From Candidatus Thiodubiliella endoseptemdiera (lineage in GTDB: Bacteria; Pseudomonadota; Gammaproteobacteria; PS1; Pseudothioglobaceae): 64,000 bases of DNA. How positions within the stretch are numbered: the first letter of the stretch is position 1; the number at the start of each line of letters is the position of its first letter. The notes beneath the pieces were generated by a model. That model was not told where the DNA came from and ran no database searches. It was given only the letters and a program-made list of their open reading frames with translations. Made by a program: the position numbers and the translations under genes. The DNA is taken from NCBI GenBank assembly GCA_013416635.1, contig JACCHT010000001.1:558001-622000 (forward strand). The letters run 5' to 3'. Below, in pieces: positions 29,055 through 38,324 of the stretch.

Positions 29055-29805
29055 AAAAAATAAACGCTACAATAAGCGTCAAAAAACGACTACCCAACGA
29101 CTAATGCCTGTTGCTAAAATTCTTACTATTTTTTTTACGATAAGTCTTGCCCTGTGGGGAATGACAAAAATCAAGGATATTGATTCTTTAAAAACTGTCT
29201 TTAAATGGCAGATTGATAGTAGTTTTCTAATTACTCAAGCCGAACTTGAAAAAAAAATACAGCCCTTGATTAAAAACAAGTACCTATTGGATTTAGTGGA
29301 AATTAAACACCTGCTGGAAAGTGAGCCCTGGATTGCTACAGCACAAGTTAAACGCTCATTTTTCAATACAGTGAAAATCAATATTGAAACTCAACAGATT
29401 GCAATGCGTTGGGAAAATACAGATTGTAAAATGAAAAGCACGCCTAATTGCTCAGGATATATTTCCAATACTGGCACATTATTTATCCCTAAAAAACAGG
29501 TGAAATCTGATGTTGTATTGGCACGCTCTAAAGCAGATAAAGCCAGTATTGCCCAACTGTATCAGGACTATCTAATCTACCAAAATGCTACCAAAAAACG
29601 CATTAAATCTTTCTCAAGAACGCATATTGATAAATTGGTATTTGAACCCAATATTAAAGTGGTGTTGGGCTATCAGCAAAAACAACAACGATTGGTAAGA
29701 TTTTTGAAGGTTTATGCAAAGCTCAGGAAAAAAATTGCAAAAAAGAAACTCAACCGAGCCACTTTTGATATGCGTTACCCTAAGGGGTTTTCTGTGAAGT
29801 GGTAA
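29047..29805 (+). CDS. ftsQ: Cell-division protein FtsQ
   Basis: FtsQ is the bitopic scaffold linking early and late divisome proteins. The 252-aa protein has a basic cytoplasmic tail, one transmembrane helix (residues about 18-38), a POTRA domain (FLITQAELEKKIQPLIKNKYLLDL) and the FtsQ beta domain. ftsA and ftsZ, usually next, are absent; a reverse-strand membrane gene overlaps its 3' end by 26 bp. Confidence 0.9.
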   Translation: MNKKNKRYNKRQKTTTQRLMPVAKILTIFFTISLALWGMTKIKDIDSLKTVFKWQIDSSFLITQAELEKKIQPLIKNKYLLDLVEIKHLLESEPWIATAQVKRSFFNTVKINIETQQIAMRWENTDCKMKSTPNCSGYISNTGTLFIPKKQVKSDVVLARSKADKASIAQLYQDYLIYQNATKKRIKSFSRTHIDKLVFEPNIKVVLGYQQKQQRLVRFLKVYAKLRKKIAKKKLNRATFDMRYPKGFSVKW

Positions 29806-30491
29806 TTAATTGATGGCACAATGTCAATGTAATCGCACTCCAATAAAACACCAACACTCTCGCCACCCATTCCACGCTCGCACCTAAACCTATCAGATTG
29901 GATAAAGTGGTAAATAATAGCACTACCAATATCGGTACAATTACTTGTAAAAAGAATAAATTCATATGTGTAGGAAATGATAAACCCCAACGATATTTAG
30001 AAGGGTTGCCAACCGCAATATTAACAAAATTCAGCGTAATTGGCACAATTAAAAAGACATAATAAACTGCAATATCAACAGATTGGTAAGCACTAATGGC
30101 ACAATGCTAACCGTCCCCACTAATAGTGTCAAACCAACAAAACGCACGATTTTACCTAAGTCAAACCACAGGCATAATACCCACAGATTGACCCACCCAA
30201 AGCAACCAAACGATATAAACCAATAGACAAAGAAATATTGCCATACAGAAACAAAATAAAATAAATACTGATGTTATCGGGCAGTGTAATTTCAGGCAAT
30301 GGGGTATCGGGCTTTGCTTGCTCCAAGGCTAAAAACACTTGCTTGATGATGGCTAATAATTCGGGCATTGTCATCATTAACGGTAAAGAAATCAAGAAAG
30401 GAATGAGTGAAATTTCCAATATTTTCTTCCAATGCGTCATTGTAAAAGCAAAACCTGCGATAAAAATTTTATTAATAGGTAATTGATTCAT
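29780..30491 (-). pseudogene. Multi-pass membrane protein, frame-disrupted
   Basis: Pieces in at least three frames add up to a hydrophobic protein of about 235 aa with five or six transmembrane segments, starting MNQLPINKIFIAGFAFTMTHW and ending LITTSQKTP. Breaks lie near 30185 and 30075. I recognise no family. It is downstream of mltD on the same strand with a MITE between them. It may be a true pseudogene or the same indel problem seen in the housekeeping genes. Confidence 0.6.
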
Positions 30492-30498
30492 TTTATTT

Positions 30499-30659
30499 GA
30501 GACCTTTGCATAAATAGGGATGATTAGCAAAATGACAGATTTTATTAAATTGGAAATTTTTTAAATCCACTCCTAGCAGGGCTAAGGGTGTTTTTAAAAA
30601 GTTTGTAATTTGATGAAAGATGGCGTTTTGATGATTATTCATATTTATGCAAAGGTCTC
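30499..30659. mobile_element. 161-bp MITE, copy E (at the mltD stop codon)
   Basis: Flanks TATTT / TATTT form a 5-bp target duplication. The last base of the element is the third base of the mltD stop, which reads TAG; the uninterrupted target would have read TAA. The insertion leaves the MltD protein unchanged. Confidence 0.94.
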
Positions 30660-32291
30660 TATTTAACAATAGGTTTAATAATTTTCAGTTTTCTGCCAAT
30701 TTTAAGCAGCTTGTTGGTAGGTAATTTATTCCACTTGCGTAACTGCGAAACACGCACACCAAACTTATGTGCAATCACTGACAAACTATCGCCACTGTGA
30801 ATACGATAAGAAATTGTTCGCTTAACATTAACCCCAGTTTTAGTGAGATTTTTTAGCTTGGACGCCTTAATTTTTTGCACCTGCCAAATGTCTAATTTTT
30901 GCCCAATTTGCAAGCCTTTTTTCGCATTAGACAAATGATTCCATTTAATCATACTATCGACAGGTACATCATAGCGTTTCGATATCACCCACAAACTTTC
31001 ACCTTTGGCAACGATATGAGTAATCTTTTTACCGTGTTTTTTACTGCTAAATCTCTGTGCCGTGCGTTGCTCTTTGGACAGTGAATAATAATCTTTGGCT
31101 TTTCTCGGAATTGGAATAATAATTTTTTGCCCAAGTTTAATGTGAGAGCCTTTAATGTTATTAATACTCTTAATATAGGCAACTGATGAATTAAATTTCT
31201 TTGCCAATCGGTTTAAACTATTACCAGATTTAATCGTATAACGCTTATAACGCAACTGGTTTTGCTTCGGATAAGCTTGCACGCGCTTTTTTAAATTCTG
31301 CCACTTTTTGAATCGGCAATAATAACTCATAACGCGTCGTATCTGGTGTCGCCCAACGATTTAAATCAGGATTAAATGTATAAATCTCATCTAAACTCAG
31401 CCCTGTCCATTCAGAAATCAGCGACAAATCTAACTGCGAATAAATAAACACTGATTCAAGTTGTGGCTTACTAGTAATAGGGGTGATGGTTTGACCATAT
31501 TTCTTTGGATTTTTAATCAACTCTACCACTGCCAACAATCTCGGCACATAACCTCGCGTTTCTGCAGGCAGTGAAATATTCCAAAAATCGGCTTTTCTAC
31601 CTTTGGCTTTGTTTTTTTTCACTGCCCTTTGCACCCTGCCTGGTCCTGAATTGTAACTGGCAATTGCCAACAACCAGTCACCTTTAAACAAAGTATGTAA
31701 ATTCTTCAAATAAAGAACGGCTGCACGCGTGGAACGAATAATACTGCGTCGTTCATCTACCCAATAATTTTTCTTAAGCCCATATAACTTGCCCGTATCG
31801 GGGATAAATTGCCACAAACCCGACGCCGTGCCATGCGAATAAGAAAACGGATAATAAGCCGACTCAATAATCGGCAACAATGCTAACTCAATCGGCAAAC
31901 CCGCTTTTTCTACCTCCTGAGCCACAAGATACAAATATGGCCCTGCGCGTTTGGTCACACGAGTGAGATAATCAGGATTGTCCTTAAACCATTTAATATG
32001 CCAATATATATCTCTATGATTACGCGCCTTGAGCGTATTGCCCTTGGAAATATAGCGCCATAAATCTTCTTCACCTGCTTCTAAAGGTGCGGGTTTGGTA
32101 ATCAGTGTTACCGTTTTTTTACTGGATACAAATGACTTAGGCTTTGCAAGGGTTGTTGATACCGCAGATACAGAGATGATTGGTGTCTCAGGCTTGATAA
32201 AACTGCTAATAGCGTCCTGTAATACACAGCCATTCAGCAATAAAAATAACAGTAATATTAAAATTCTTAAGATTTTGATCCTCCTGCACAT
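30659..32291 (-). CDS. mltD: Membrane-bound lytic murein transglycosylase D (one frame break)
   Basis: MltD cleaves peptidoglycan glycan strands from the outer membrane. The N-terminal lipobox is LNGC. The SLT domain has ESAYYPFSYSHGTASGLWQFIPDTG with the catalytic Glu, and ASYNSGPGRV. After a frame break near 31250 the C-terminal part carries three LysM repeats (YTIKSGNSLNRLAKKF, HIVAKGESLWVISKRY, YRIHSGDSLSVIAHKF). Joined, this is a normal-length MltD of about 540 aa. It overlaps bolA by 25 bp. Confidence 0.92.
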
Positions 32292-32575
32292 TGCGGTGAA
32301 GCAGGTACACTATTTTTCATTTCCCACTCACTTGGCGTATAAGTATGCATTGCTAAGGCGTGAATATGCGTCAATTCTGCTTTAAATAATTGATTGATAA
32401 AACGATGTCTGTCAATCAATTTTTTATCCGTAAATTCATCACTCACTACGATTAATTTAAAATGTGATTCAGTCGCAGGACCTGAATGGTTAGCAGATTC
32501 ATTCATTACCTCTAAATGCGTTGGACTCAATGCCATGGTCAATTGCTCAGTTAAATGTTGTTGCATATTACTCAT
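32267..32575 (-). CDS. bolA: BolA-family protein
   Basis: A 102-aa BolA protein with the conserved HFKLIVVSDEF and LIDRHRFINQLF segments and the terminal region IHALAMHTYTPSEW. BolA proteins act with monothiol glutaredoxins in Fe-S handling and affect morphology. ATG 32575 or 32566 could be used. A His in the ADAL-HTYTP region is kept. Confidence 0.9.
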   Translation of the reverse strand: MSNMQQHLTEQLTMALSPTHLEVMNESANHSGPATESHFKLIVVSDEFTDKKLIDRHRFINQLFKAELTHIHALAMHTYTPSEWEMKNSVPASPQCAGGSKS

Positions 32576-32577
32576 TA

Positions 32578-33589
32578 TTATTTCTCCTTAGTGTAAGCAA
32601 AAACAAAGGCATCTGAAAAGAAATTATCCTTAATCATCCCCTGTGCCACAAAAGTATTGGCAGCAGATTTCACCATTGCTGGTGGACCACAAGCATAAAC
32701 CTCATAACCTGTTAAATCCTCAAAATCTGCTAGCACACACTCATGCACAAATCCTGTTCCTTCCCTGCCACGCCTTATTTGATTCTGACAAAACTGGCAC
32801 AAAATGAATATTATCGTATGTCTCTGCCCACTGCTGTGGCAAGTCCATATACAAATCACACTCGTCACGCACGCCCCAATAAATATAAATTTGTCGCTTT
32901 AATTTTGTTATTACTGCATGCTCAACAATCGATTTTATTGGTGCAAAACCTGTACCGCCAGCCACTAAAATTACCGGCTTTTTACTCTCTTCTCTAAAGA
33001 AAAAATCGCCTTTCGGCCCTTCCAGTTTCAATAAAGATTTTTCCTCCATTTTATTAAACACAAAATGGGTAAATTTACCCCCTTCCACCAAACGCACATG
33101 CAACTCAATCAAACTGGCATTCGTCGGTGCATTGGCAATAGAAAACGCACGGGGCTCAAAGTCAGGATGAATTAAATCGATATACTGCCCTGCAAAATAT
33201 TGCAACGACTCAGCCCCAGGGATTTTCAACATCACTTGTGTTACATCGTGATTAAGATGCCTGATACTTTGCACTTTGCACGGCAATGACTTAACCTCAA
33301 TATCCGCCAAACTATCCAACTCCTGCACCACAAGCGATACATCAGACTTCGCATAACACTGGCACAACAACGCCATTCCTTCTGCCACTTCCTCAGGTGT
33401 AATACCATTCGGAACATCCCCATCATAACCCACTTCACCCTCAATAATCGTCGCCTTGCACTTGCCACAAAAGCCTTTTTGACACCCATATGGAAAATTT
33501 AAACCGTGAATTAATGCATCGTTTAAGATTGAGTCATCACCCTGGGTTCTAAATATTTTGCCTGTTGCTTGATTTTCGATTGTAAACAT
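32578..33589 (-). CDS. Ferredoxin-type NAD(P)H:flavin/CDP-glucoseen-like reductase (one frame break)
   Basis: An electron-transfer flavoprotein of the AscD/Fre-like group. An N-terminal plant-type [2Fe-2S] domain (CQKGFCGKCK with the fourth Cys in LLCQCY) precedes the FAD site (RAFSIANAP) and NAD site (GGTGFAPIKSIVEHA); YACGPPAMV is near the C-terminus. The frame breaks near 32755 in the GREGTGFVHE region. Corrected length is about 337 aa. The electron acceptor is unknown. Confidence 0.83.
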
Positions 33590-33658
33590 TATTTATGTCT
33601 AATAAATTTAATAGCATTATTATAATGTAGGTTACACTCAATTAAACTTAGTAATTAA

Positions 33659-34318
33659 ATGTCAATTCAAACCAATACCGTCATATTTTTAATGGGTCCC
33701 ACCGCTTCAGGAAAAACCGACCTAGCGATTAAATTATCACAACAATTCCCAGCCCGTCTTATCAGCGTTGATTCTGCCCTAATTTACAAAGGCATGGACA
33801 TCGGCACCGCCAAACCCGACGCTGAAACACTAAAAAAATACCCTCACCATTTAATCAATATCTGCAATCCCGAAGAATCTTACTCAGTACATGATTTTAC
33901 TAAAGACGCCAAAGCTCAAATAAAAATCGCCTTTGAAAAAGGCGAAACCCCAATTTTAGTCGGTGGCACCTCCTTTTATTTCAACGCATTAGAACACGGG
34001 CTCTCCACCCTGCCAGAATCCACCCCAGAATCCAGAGAGAAATTCAACCAACTTTTACAAAAAAAAGGTGTTGCCGCCCTACACCACGATTTAGAAAAAA
34101 TAGACCCCAAATCTGCTCAACGCATTCACCCAAACGATGCCCAACGCATCACCCGAGCCTTAGAGTCTTTGCATGCAAAACCCTCAGCCAACCTCGGCAC
34201 AAACAAGAGATTAATTTTTCCCCATCAAAAATATCTCTGCAAGCCCGAACTCCACGCAAGAATTAAACGCCGATTTTTATCAATGATAGACAACGGTTTT
34301 AACCAAGTTGAAACCTAA
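33659..34318 (+). CDS. miaA: tRNA dimethylallyltransferase, 3'-truncated
   Basis: MiaA adds the dimethylallyl group to A37, the substrate of MiaB. The N-terminal two thirds are normal: P-loop GPTASGKTDLA, SVDSALIYKGMDIGTAKP, GGTSFYFNALEHGLS and the DAQRITRALE segment. The reading ends at residue 219 after FNQVET, whereas MiaA normally has about 310 residues with a VGYRQ-type block that is absent downstream in any frame. The loss abuts the CRISPR-side DNA, so the gene was probably cut by the rearrangement that brought the CRISPR locus. Confidence 0.85.
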   Translation: MSIQTNTVIFLMGPTASGKTDLAIKLSQQFPARLISVDSALIYKGMDIGTAKPDAETLKKYPHHLINICNPEESYSVHDFTKDAKAQIKIAFEKGETPILVGGTSFYFNALEHGLSTLPESTPESREKFNQLLQKKGVAALHHDLEKIDPKSAQRIHPNDAQRITRALESLHAKPSANLGTNKRLIFPHQKYLCKPELHARIKRRFLSMIDNGFNQVET

Positions 34319-34697
34319 AACAAAATCACACCAGACTACAATGATCAGTTTGTCGCTATCGCCAAGCACTGAACGGTACATCTCAACAAGCAAAAAATCT
34401 CTAATAGAAATGATAGCCAGTCTTTTTATGCCACTCCAACTCTGTAAGATGTACATAATAGCTTGGCTAAGAAGAACACAGATGCTCAACTTTAGAACTC
34501 CCGTATTGCAAGGTGCTTATAATGTTTTAAAGAAAAATAAGATTACTTTAAGGCTGGTGTAGGTATATCTAATACTCCTACCCTTCTCTGGCAAATAAAT
34601 ATCGTTTAGGCTAATATTGATAGATCCCTTCACTCTTTGGTGCTGATGTGTATGGTTTAATAAAAGGAAGTTATTTTAACTATTGAGTTTCAGTTTC
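34319..34697. other. Gene-free DNA between miaA and the first CRISPR repeat
   Basis: No reliable gene. Short open frames on both strands (about 70-84 codons) have no recognisable motif. The 3' part of miaA is missing here, so one rearrangement boundary should be at or near 34316. The final bases (GAGTTTCAGTTTC) partly repeat the start of the CRISPR repeat. Confidence 0.5.
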
Positions 34698-34734
34698 GTT
34701 TCAGTTGCTGGTTGTTTAGGTTATGATGTGCTGG
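34698..34734 (+). repeat. Isolated perfect CRISPR repeat
   Basis: A full 37-bp repeat, identical to the array consensus, stands 317 bp before the main array. The 15 bases after it (GTTTATGGGTATTTG, 34735-34749) are identical to an internal part of spacer 2. Confidence 0.95.
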
Positions 34735-35051
34735 GTTTATGGGTATTTGTTGACTAACTTCGTAAAGTTTGTATTTTGGTTAATATGTTGGTATAATTGT
34801 CATTAAGGACCCTTTATGTGATGTGGAGTGTCTTCCAAATTTGAATAAAAGAAGGTAATTATGAATAAAGTAGATATTAATGTAACGGAAGCGACTGAGG
34901 CTACTATCTCACTTAGTATGTTGTGATATGATTGTAGTACAATGATAAGGTGAGGTCAATTGTTTATGTTGCTGGTTGGTTTAACGGTAATGATGCCACA
35001 TGGCCATTGATGTATTAGCTGTGGTGATTATCGGAGTGAAACGAGGTTCGT
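34735..35051 (+). promoter_or_regulatory. Leader-like region with promoter and degenerate repeat
   Basis: A promoter TTGTAT-17 bp-TATAAT (34769-34774, 34792-34797) points into the array. A degenerate repeat occupies about 34962-35003: it keeps GTTGCTGGTTG, TTTA and ATGATG of the consensus with small insertions. A 21-codon ORF (34861-34926, MNKVDINVTEATEATISLSML) has an AGAAGG ribosome site; its ATISL part resembles what spacer 4 would encode. The region may be the array leader, a decayed stretch of array, or a separate RNA gene. Confidence 0.55.
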
Positions 35052-36990
35052 GTTTCAGTTGCTGGTTGTTTAGGTTATGATGTGCTGGGCAAACGCCTGA
35101 CCCTTTGGCAAATTAAGCATATCATGTTTCAGTTGCTGGTTGTTTAGGTTATGATGTGCTGGCGATGTGTCTGTTTATGGGTATTTGACGCCTGGTTTCA
35201 GTTGCTGGTTGTTTAGGTTATGATGTGCTGGTTCTTTATTGGGTTTGGGGACTAAATCGGGCTTCGTGTTTCAGTTGCTGGTTGTTTAGGTTATGATGTG
35301 CTGGGCGACTATTTCACTTGTTGTTGGTGATGAAATTGGTTTCAGTTGCTGGTTGTTTAGGTTATGATGTGCTGGTACTGGTGCAAGTTTGACCAAGGTT
35401 CTGCAGGGTAAGTTTCAGTTGCTGGTTGTTTAGGTTATGATGTGCTGGCATGAAGTTTTGCACCATGAAGAGATTCAAGTGTTTCAGTTGCTGGTTGTTT
35501 AGGTTATGATGTGCTGGGCACCTGTAACACAGAAAAGCACCCCAGAAATCAGGTTTCAGTTGCTGGTTGTTTAGGTTATGATGTGCTGGCGATTGTCACA
35601 TTGGCAATACCACCCAAATTAACCAGTTTCAGTTGCTGGTTGTTTAGGTTATGATGTGCTGGACAAGTACAAGTGTTAAGAGAAAGATATGCCACAGTGT
35701 TTCAGTTGCTGGTTGTTTAGGTTATGATGTGCTGGGACTACAGACCAAACATCGTTATTTGAAGTTTCAGGCTGCTGGTTGTTTAGGTTATGATGTGCTG
35801 GTTGACGCTCAAGATATTTGTTATCATCCTACCTTGTTTCAGTTGCTGGTTGTTTAGGTTATGATGTGCTGGTGAGCTTGTTTCTTGTTCTATCGCCATT
35901 TTCTACCCCGTTTCAGTTGCTGGTTGTTTAGGTTATGATGTGCTGGCATTTACGAGCATTCCAAACATCGACACTCTCAGTTTCAGTTGCTGGTTGTTTA
36001 GGTTATGATGTGCTGGGCGGTAATATTGAAGTATTCAGAGTAGCACAAACAAGTTTCAGTTGCTGGTTGTTTAGGTTATGATGTGCTGGTGAGTAAGTCC
36101 GCTCGCGACTCTTGGGAGGCTTGGTTTCAGTTGCTGGTTGTTTAGGTTATGATGTGCTGGGACGCTACAGGCGGAGATGTTATTGAGTTAACTGAGTTTC
36201 AGTTGCTGGTTGTTTAGGTTATGATGGCTGGTAATTTAATGGCGATTAAGTTATGGATCCAGTTTCAGTTGCTGGTTGTTTAGGTTATGATGTGCTGGAT
36301 AACAACAAGGCGAAACGGAACGCCAGCGTGGAGGTTTCAGTTGCTGGTTGTTTAGGTTATGATGTGCTGGAAAGCATAATGTTGCTGCTACTGAGACGAA
36401 CGGGTTTCAGTTGCTGGTTGTTTAGGTTATGATGTGCTGGTTTTAATTTAGCTGATTTCAAAAGAGTTATGGGGAGTTTCAGTTGCTGGTTGTTTAGGTT
36501 ATGATGTGCTGGTGCACGGTAACTTTGTCAGCTATTTTTTGTTTCAGTTGCTGGTTGTTTAGGTTATGATGTGCTGGAACGCAAAAACGCCCCAACGATC
36601 AAAACCTGGTTTCAGTTGCTGGTTGTTTAGGTTATGATGTGCTGGATTAGCGTTACCACCCTCAGTCTCAATAGCACCAGTTTCAGTTGCTGGTTGTTTA
36701 GGTTATGATGTGCTGTGGAGGAGGCAACTGTCAGAGGCAGTGATCAGTTTCAGTTGCTGGTTGTTTAGGTTATGATGTGCTGGTTGAAAAAGGTATTCCA
36801 GTGATAATTTCAAATAGTTTCAGTTGCTGGTTGTTTAGGTTATGATGTGCTGGAGGACAACGGCTGTGGTGGCTCTATGAGCTGTTTCAGTTGCTGGTTG
36901 TTTAGGTTATGATGTGCTGGGGCCTAAAGCAAAATTTGGACTTGAATACATTGGTTTCAGTTGCTGGTTGTTTAGGTTATGATGTGCTGG
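35052..36990 (+). CRISPR. Type II-B CRISPR array, 28 repeats and 27 spacers
   Basis: The 37-bp repeat begins GTTTCAGTTGCTGG and ends GATGTGCTGG; spacers are 28-37 bp. The GTTTCAGTTGCTG start is shared with the Francisella II-B repeat, which fixes crRNA direction as +. Variant repeats: 35764-35801 (38 bp, GGC inserted/changed after GTTTCA), 36196-36231 (36 bp, one T lost near the end), 36680-36716 (last base T). All others, including the last at 36954-36990, are perfect. The repeat 3' half is complementary to the nearby tracrRNA. Confidence 0.97.
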
Positions 36991-37075
36991 CTCGGCTTAA
37001 AACTCTTACACAGTAAGGATTTTAAAAGTTGGGAAAAGGATGTTTTTACGAAGTTCATAAAAATATTAAAAAGTG

Positions 37076-37105
37076 TTGAATTTTGCGAAGTTTTTTTGTT
37101 ATAAT
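37076..37105 (+). promoter_or_regulatory. tracrRNA promoter
   Basis: TTGAAT (37076-37081) and an extended -10 TGtTATAAT (37097-37105), 18 bp apart, lie just before the anti-repeat. The predicted start is near 37111. Confidence 0.8.
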
Positions 37106-37110
37106 TTCTC

Positions 37111-37205
37111 ACTAGTGACAGCACATCATAACCTAAACAACGATGCACTGAAATCATCTAAAATAAATTTTGACCCGATCTCTGTATTACATATCGGGTT
37201 TTTTA
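37111..37205 (+). ncRNA. tracrRNA
   Basis: The anti-repeat CAGCACATCATAACC-TAAACAAC (37119-37141) is the exact complement of the repeat 3' half; GCACTGAAAT (37145-37154) then pairs imperfectly with the repeat 5' end. The following ATCATCTAAAATAAATTTTGA strongly resembles the FnCas9 tracrRNA (AATCATTTAAAA-TATTTTGAA). It ends in a terminator: ACCCGAT/ATCGGGT (37173-37179 with 37193-37199) and TTTTTT. Length is about 95 nt. It is transcribed in the same direction as the array, opposite to the cas genes. Confidence 0.93.
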
Positions 37206-37443
37206 TTGTCTAAATCTAATGGAAGTATTATACCTTAAATTTAAAAATAGAACGAATTAATATGGCGTCAAACCTTGCTATTATAGTATTTTTAGAAAAT
37301 ATTATGCTGGTAATGGCGGGGATCAAATCTGCATTTTCCATCTTGGAATAATGCTGTTTTCAAAAAGTAATAGAGCTAAAAAGTACTGATAATTATTTGT
37401 TTTAGTGTGCTTAAAAAATCAAAGACACTTAAGGTTAAGTTGT

Positions 37444-38028
37444 TTAGCGATCGTTACAATGGTTTAGATATTCACATTGGGTGCATTGTGCAGGGGTTGC
37501 TGGGCTATCTGGCATATAAGAATTTTCTAAATCATTTAGGATTTTATCTCTAATTATCATTACTTGCTGTATGCGTTTTTCGTCAAAATTGATTTGATGG
37601 GTTTTGCCTCTAGTTTCATACAGGATAAACCCCATTTGGCAAGGTAAATCGTATTTTTCTTGTAGTAATAGTCCGTAGGCGGTGAGTTGCAGGATTTGTC
37701 CTTTCATTGGCTTGCTACCGCCTAATTTAAACTCTATTGGATAGATGTATTCTTGGGTATTTAAAATACTGTCAACAACACCATGTAAAGCAAAACTGTC
37801 TGAGGTTACAAACTCATTAAATGCTTGGGTGGCTTGTTCTAAATTAAAGCGTTTTAAGGTGCGGTGTTTAAAGACTTTTTGTTGTTTTTGATGTAGGTCT
37901 TCACCTTGCTTTACCCATTGTGGTCTTTTGGGATTGAGTTTTAATAATTCTTGAAAATAAGGGATTCTAGGGCAAAAACAATATTGACGAATAAGGCTAA
38001 TTGGCAAACTATAAGACATAATATTCAT
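37444..38028 (-). CDS. cas4: CRISPR-associated Cas4 exonuclease
   Basis: Cas4 trims prespacers and selects PAM and orientation during adaptation; its presence with Cas9 marks subtype II-B. The protein of about 194 aa has the first cluster cysteine in RQYCFCPR, the RecB-like nuclease core with PIEFKLG (ExK), and the C-terminal CTQCEYLNHC cysteines for a 4Fe-4S cluster. I take ATG 38028 (MNIMSYSLPISLIRQ), overlapping cas2 by 20 bp; a longer in-frame start exists at 38112. Confidence 0.93.
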   Translation of the reverse strand: MNIMSYSLPISLIRQYCFCPRIPYFQELLKLNPKRPQWVKQGEDLHQKQQKVFKHRTLKRFNLEQATQAFNEFVTSDSFALHGVVDSILNTQEYIYPIEFKLGGSKPMKGQILQLTAYGLLLQEKYDLPCQMGFILYETRGKTHQINFDEKRIQQVMIIRDKILNDLENSYMPDSPATPAQCTQCEYLNHCNDR

Positions 38029-38317
38029 GGGGATTTTTAGGAAAATCGTCCTTGTCATAACCAATGGAATTATTTTGATTAACTTGCTCTGAGAGTGCAA
38101 TTCTAGCGACAAAGGCTTTATCAGTTTTCTGGCAATATTCTTTTAGTAGTCGTTTCACACTGTCTTCTTCCGCTTTATTTAGGTGCCCCCAAAATACGGA
38201 TTTTTGAATGGGTTGAAGACTGATGTCTTTGAGTTTTTTGAATAATTTGGTGCGATTTTTGCTGTTTTCTATATCATAAGCCACCATTACTTCATTGTGT
38301 AGTTTTGCTTGAGCCAT
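38009..38317 (-). CDS. cas2: CRISPR-associated Cas2
   Basis: Cas2 is the central dimer of the Cas1-Cas2 integrase. The protein of about 102 aa opens with a ferredoxin-like strand containing the conserved Asp (MVAYDIENSKNRTKLFKKL) and has the IQKSVFWGHL strand. ATG 38317, 8 bp after the cas1 stop, is preferred to an in-frame start at 38362 inside cas1. Intact. Confidence 0.93.
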   Translation of the reverse strand: MAQAKLHNEVMVAYDIENSKNRTKLFKKLKDISLQPIQKSVFWGHLNKAEEDSVKRLLKEYCQKTDKAFVARIALSEQVNQNNSIGYDKDDFPKNPHEYYVL

Positions 38318-38324
38318 AAAATTA

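Noticed and set aside
34319-34562. Possible transposase remnant after miaA
   Set aside because: Both strands give only short frames without DDE motifs or known domains; the evidence is too weak to name.
35651-35857. Small ORF with repeated AGCLGYDVL peptides
   Set aside because: It is the CRISPR repeat translated; the spacing is that of repeats and spacers.
36972-37157. Reverse-strand ORF across the last repeat and the tracrRNA
   Set aside because: It overlaps a well-supported promoter, anti-repeat and terminator and has no ribosome site or family match.
37206-37443. Second small RNA (scaRNA) between tracrRNA and cas4
   Set aside because: No repeat-like segment, promoter or terminator pair is evident; only AT-rich sequence is seen.
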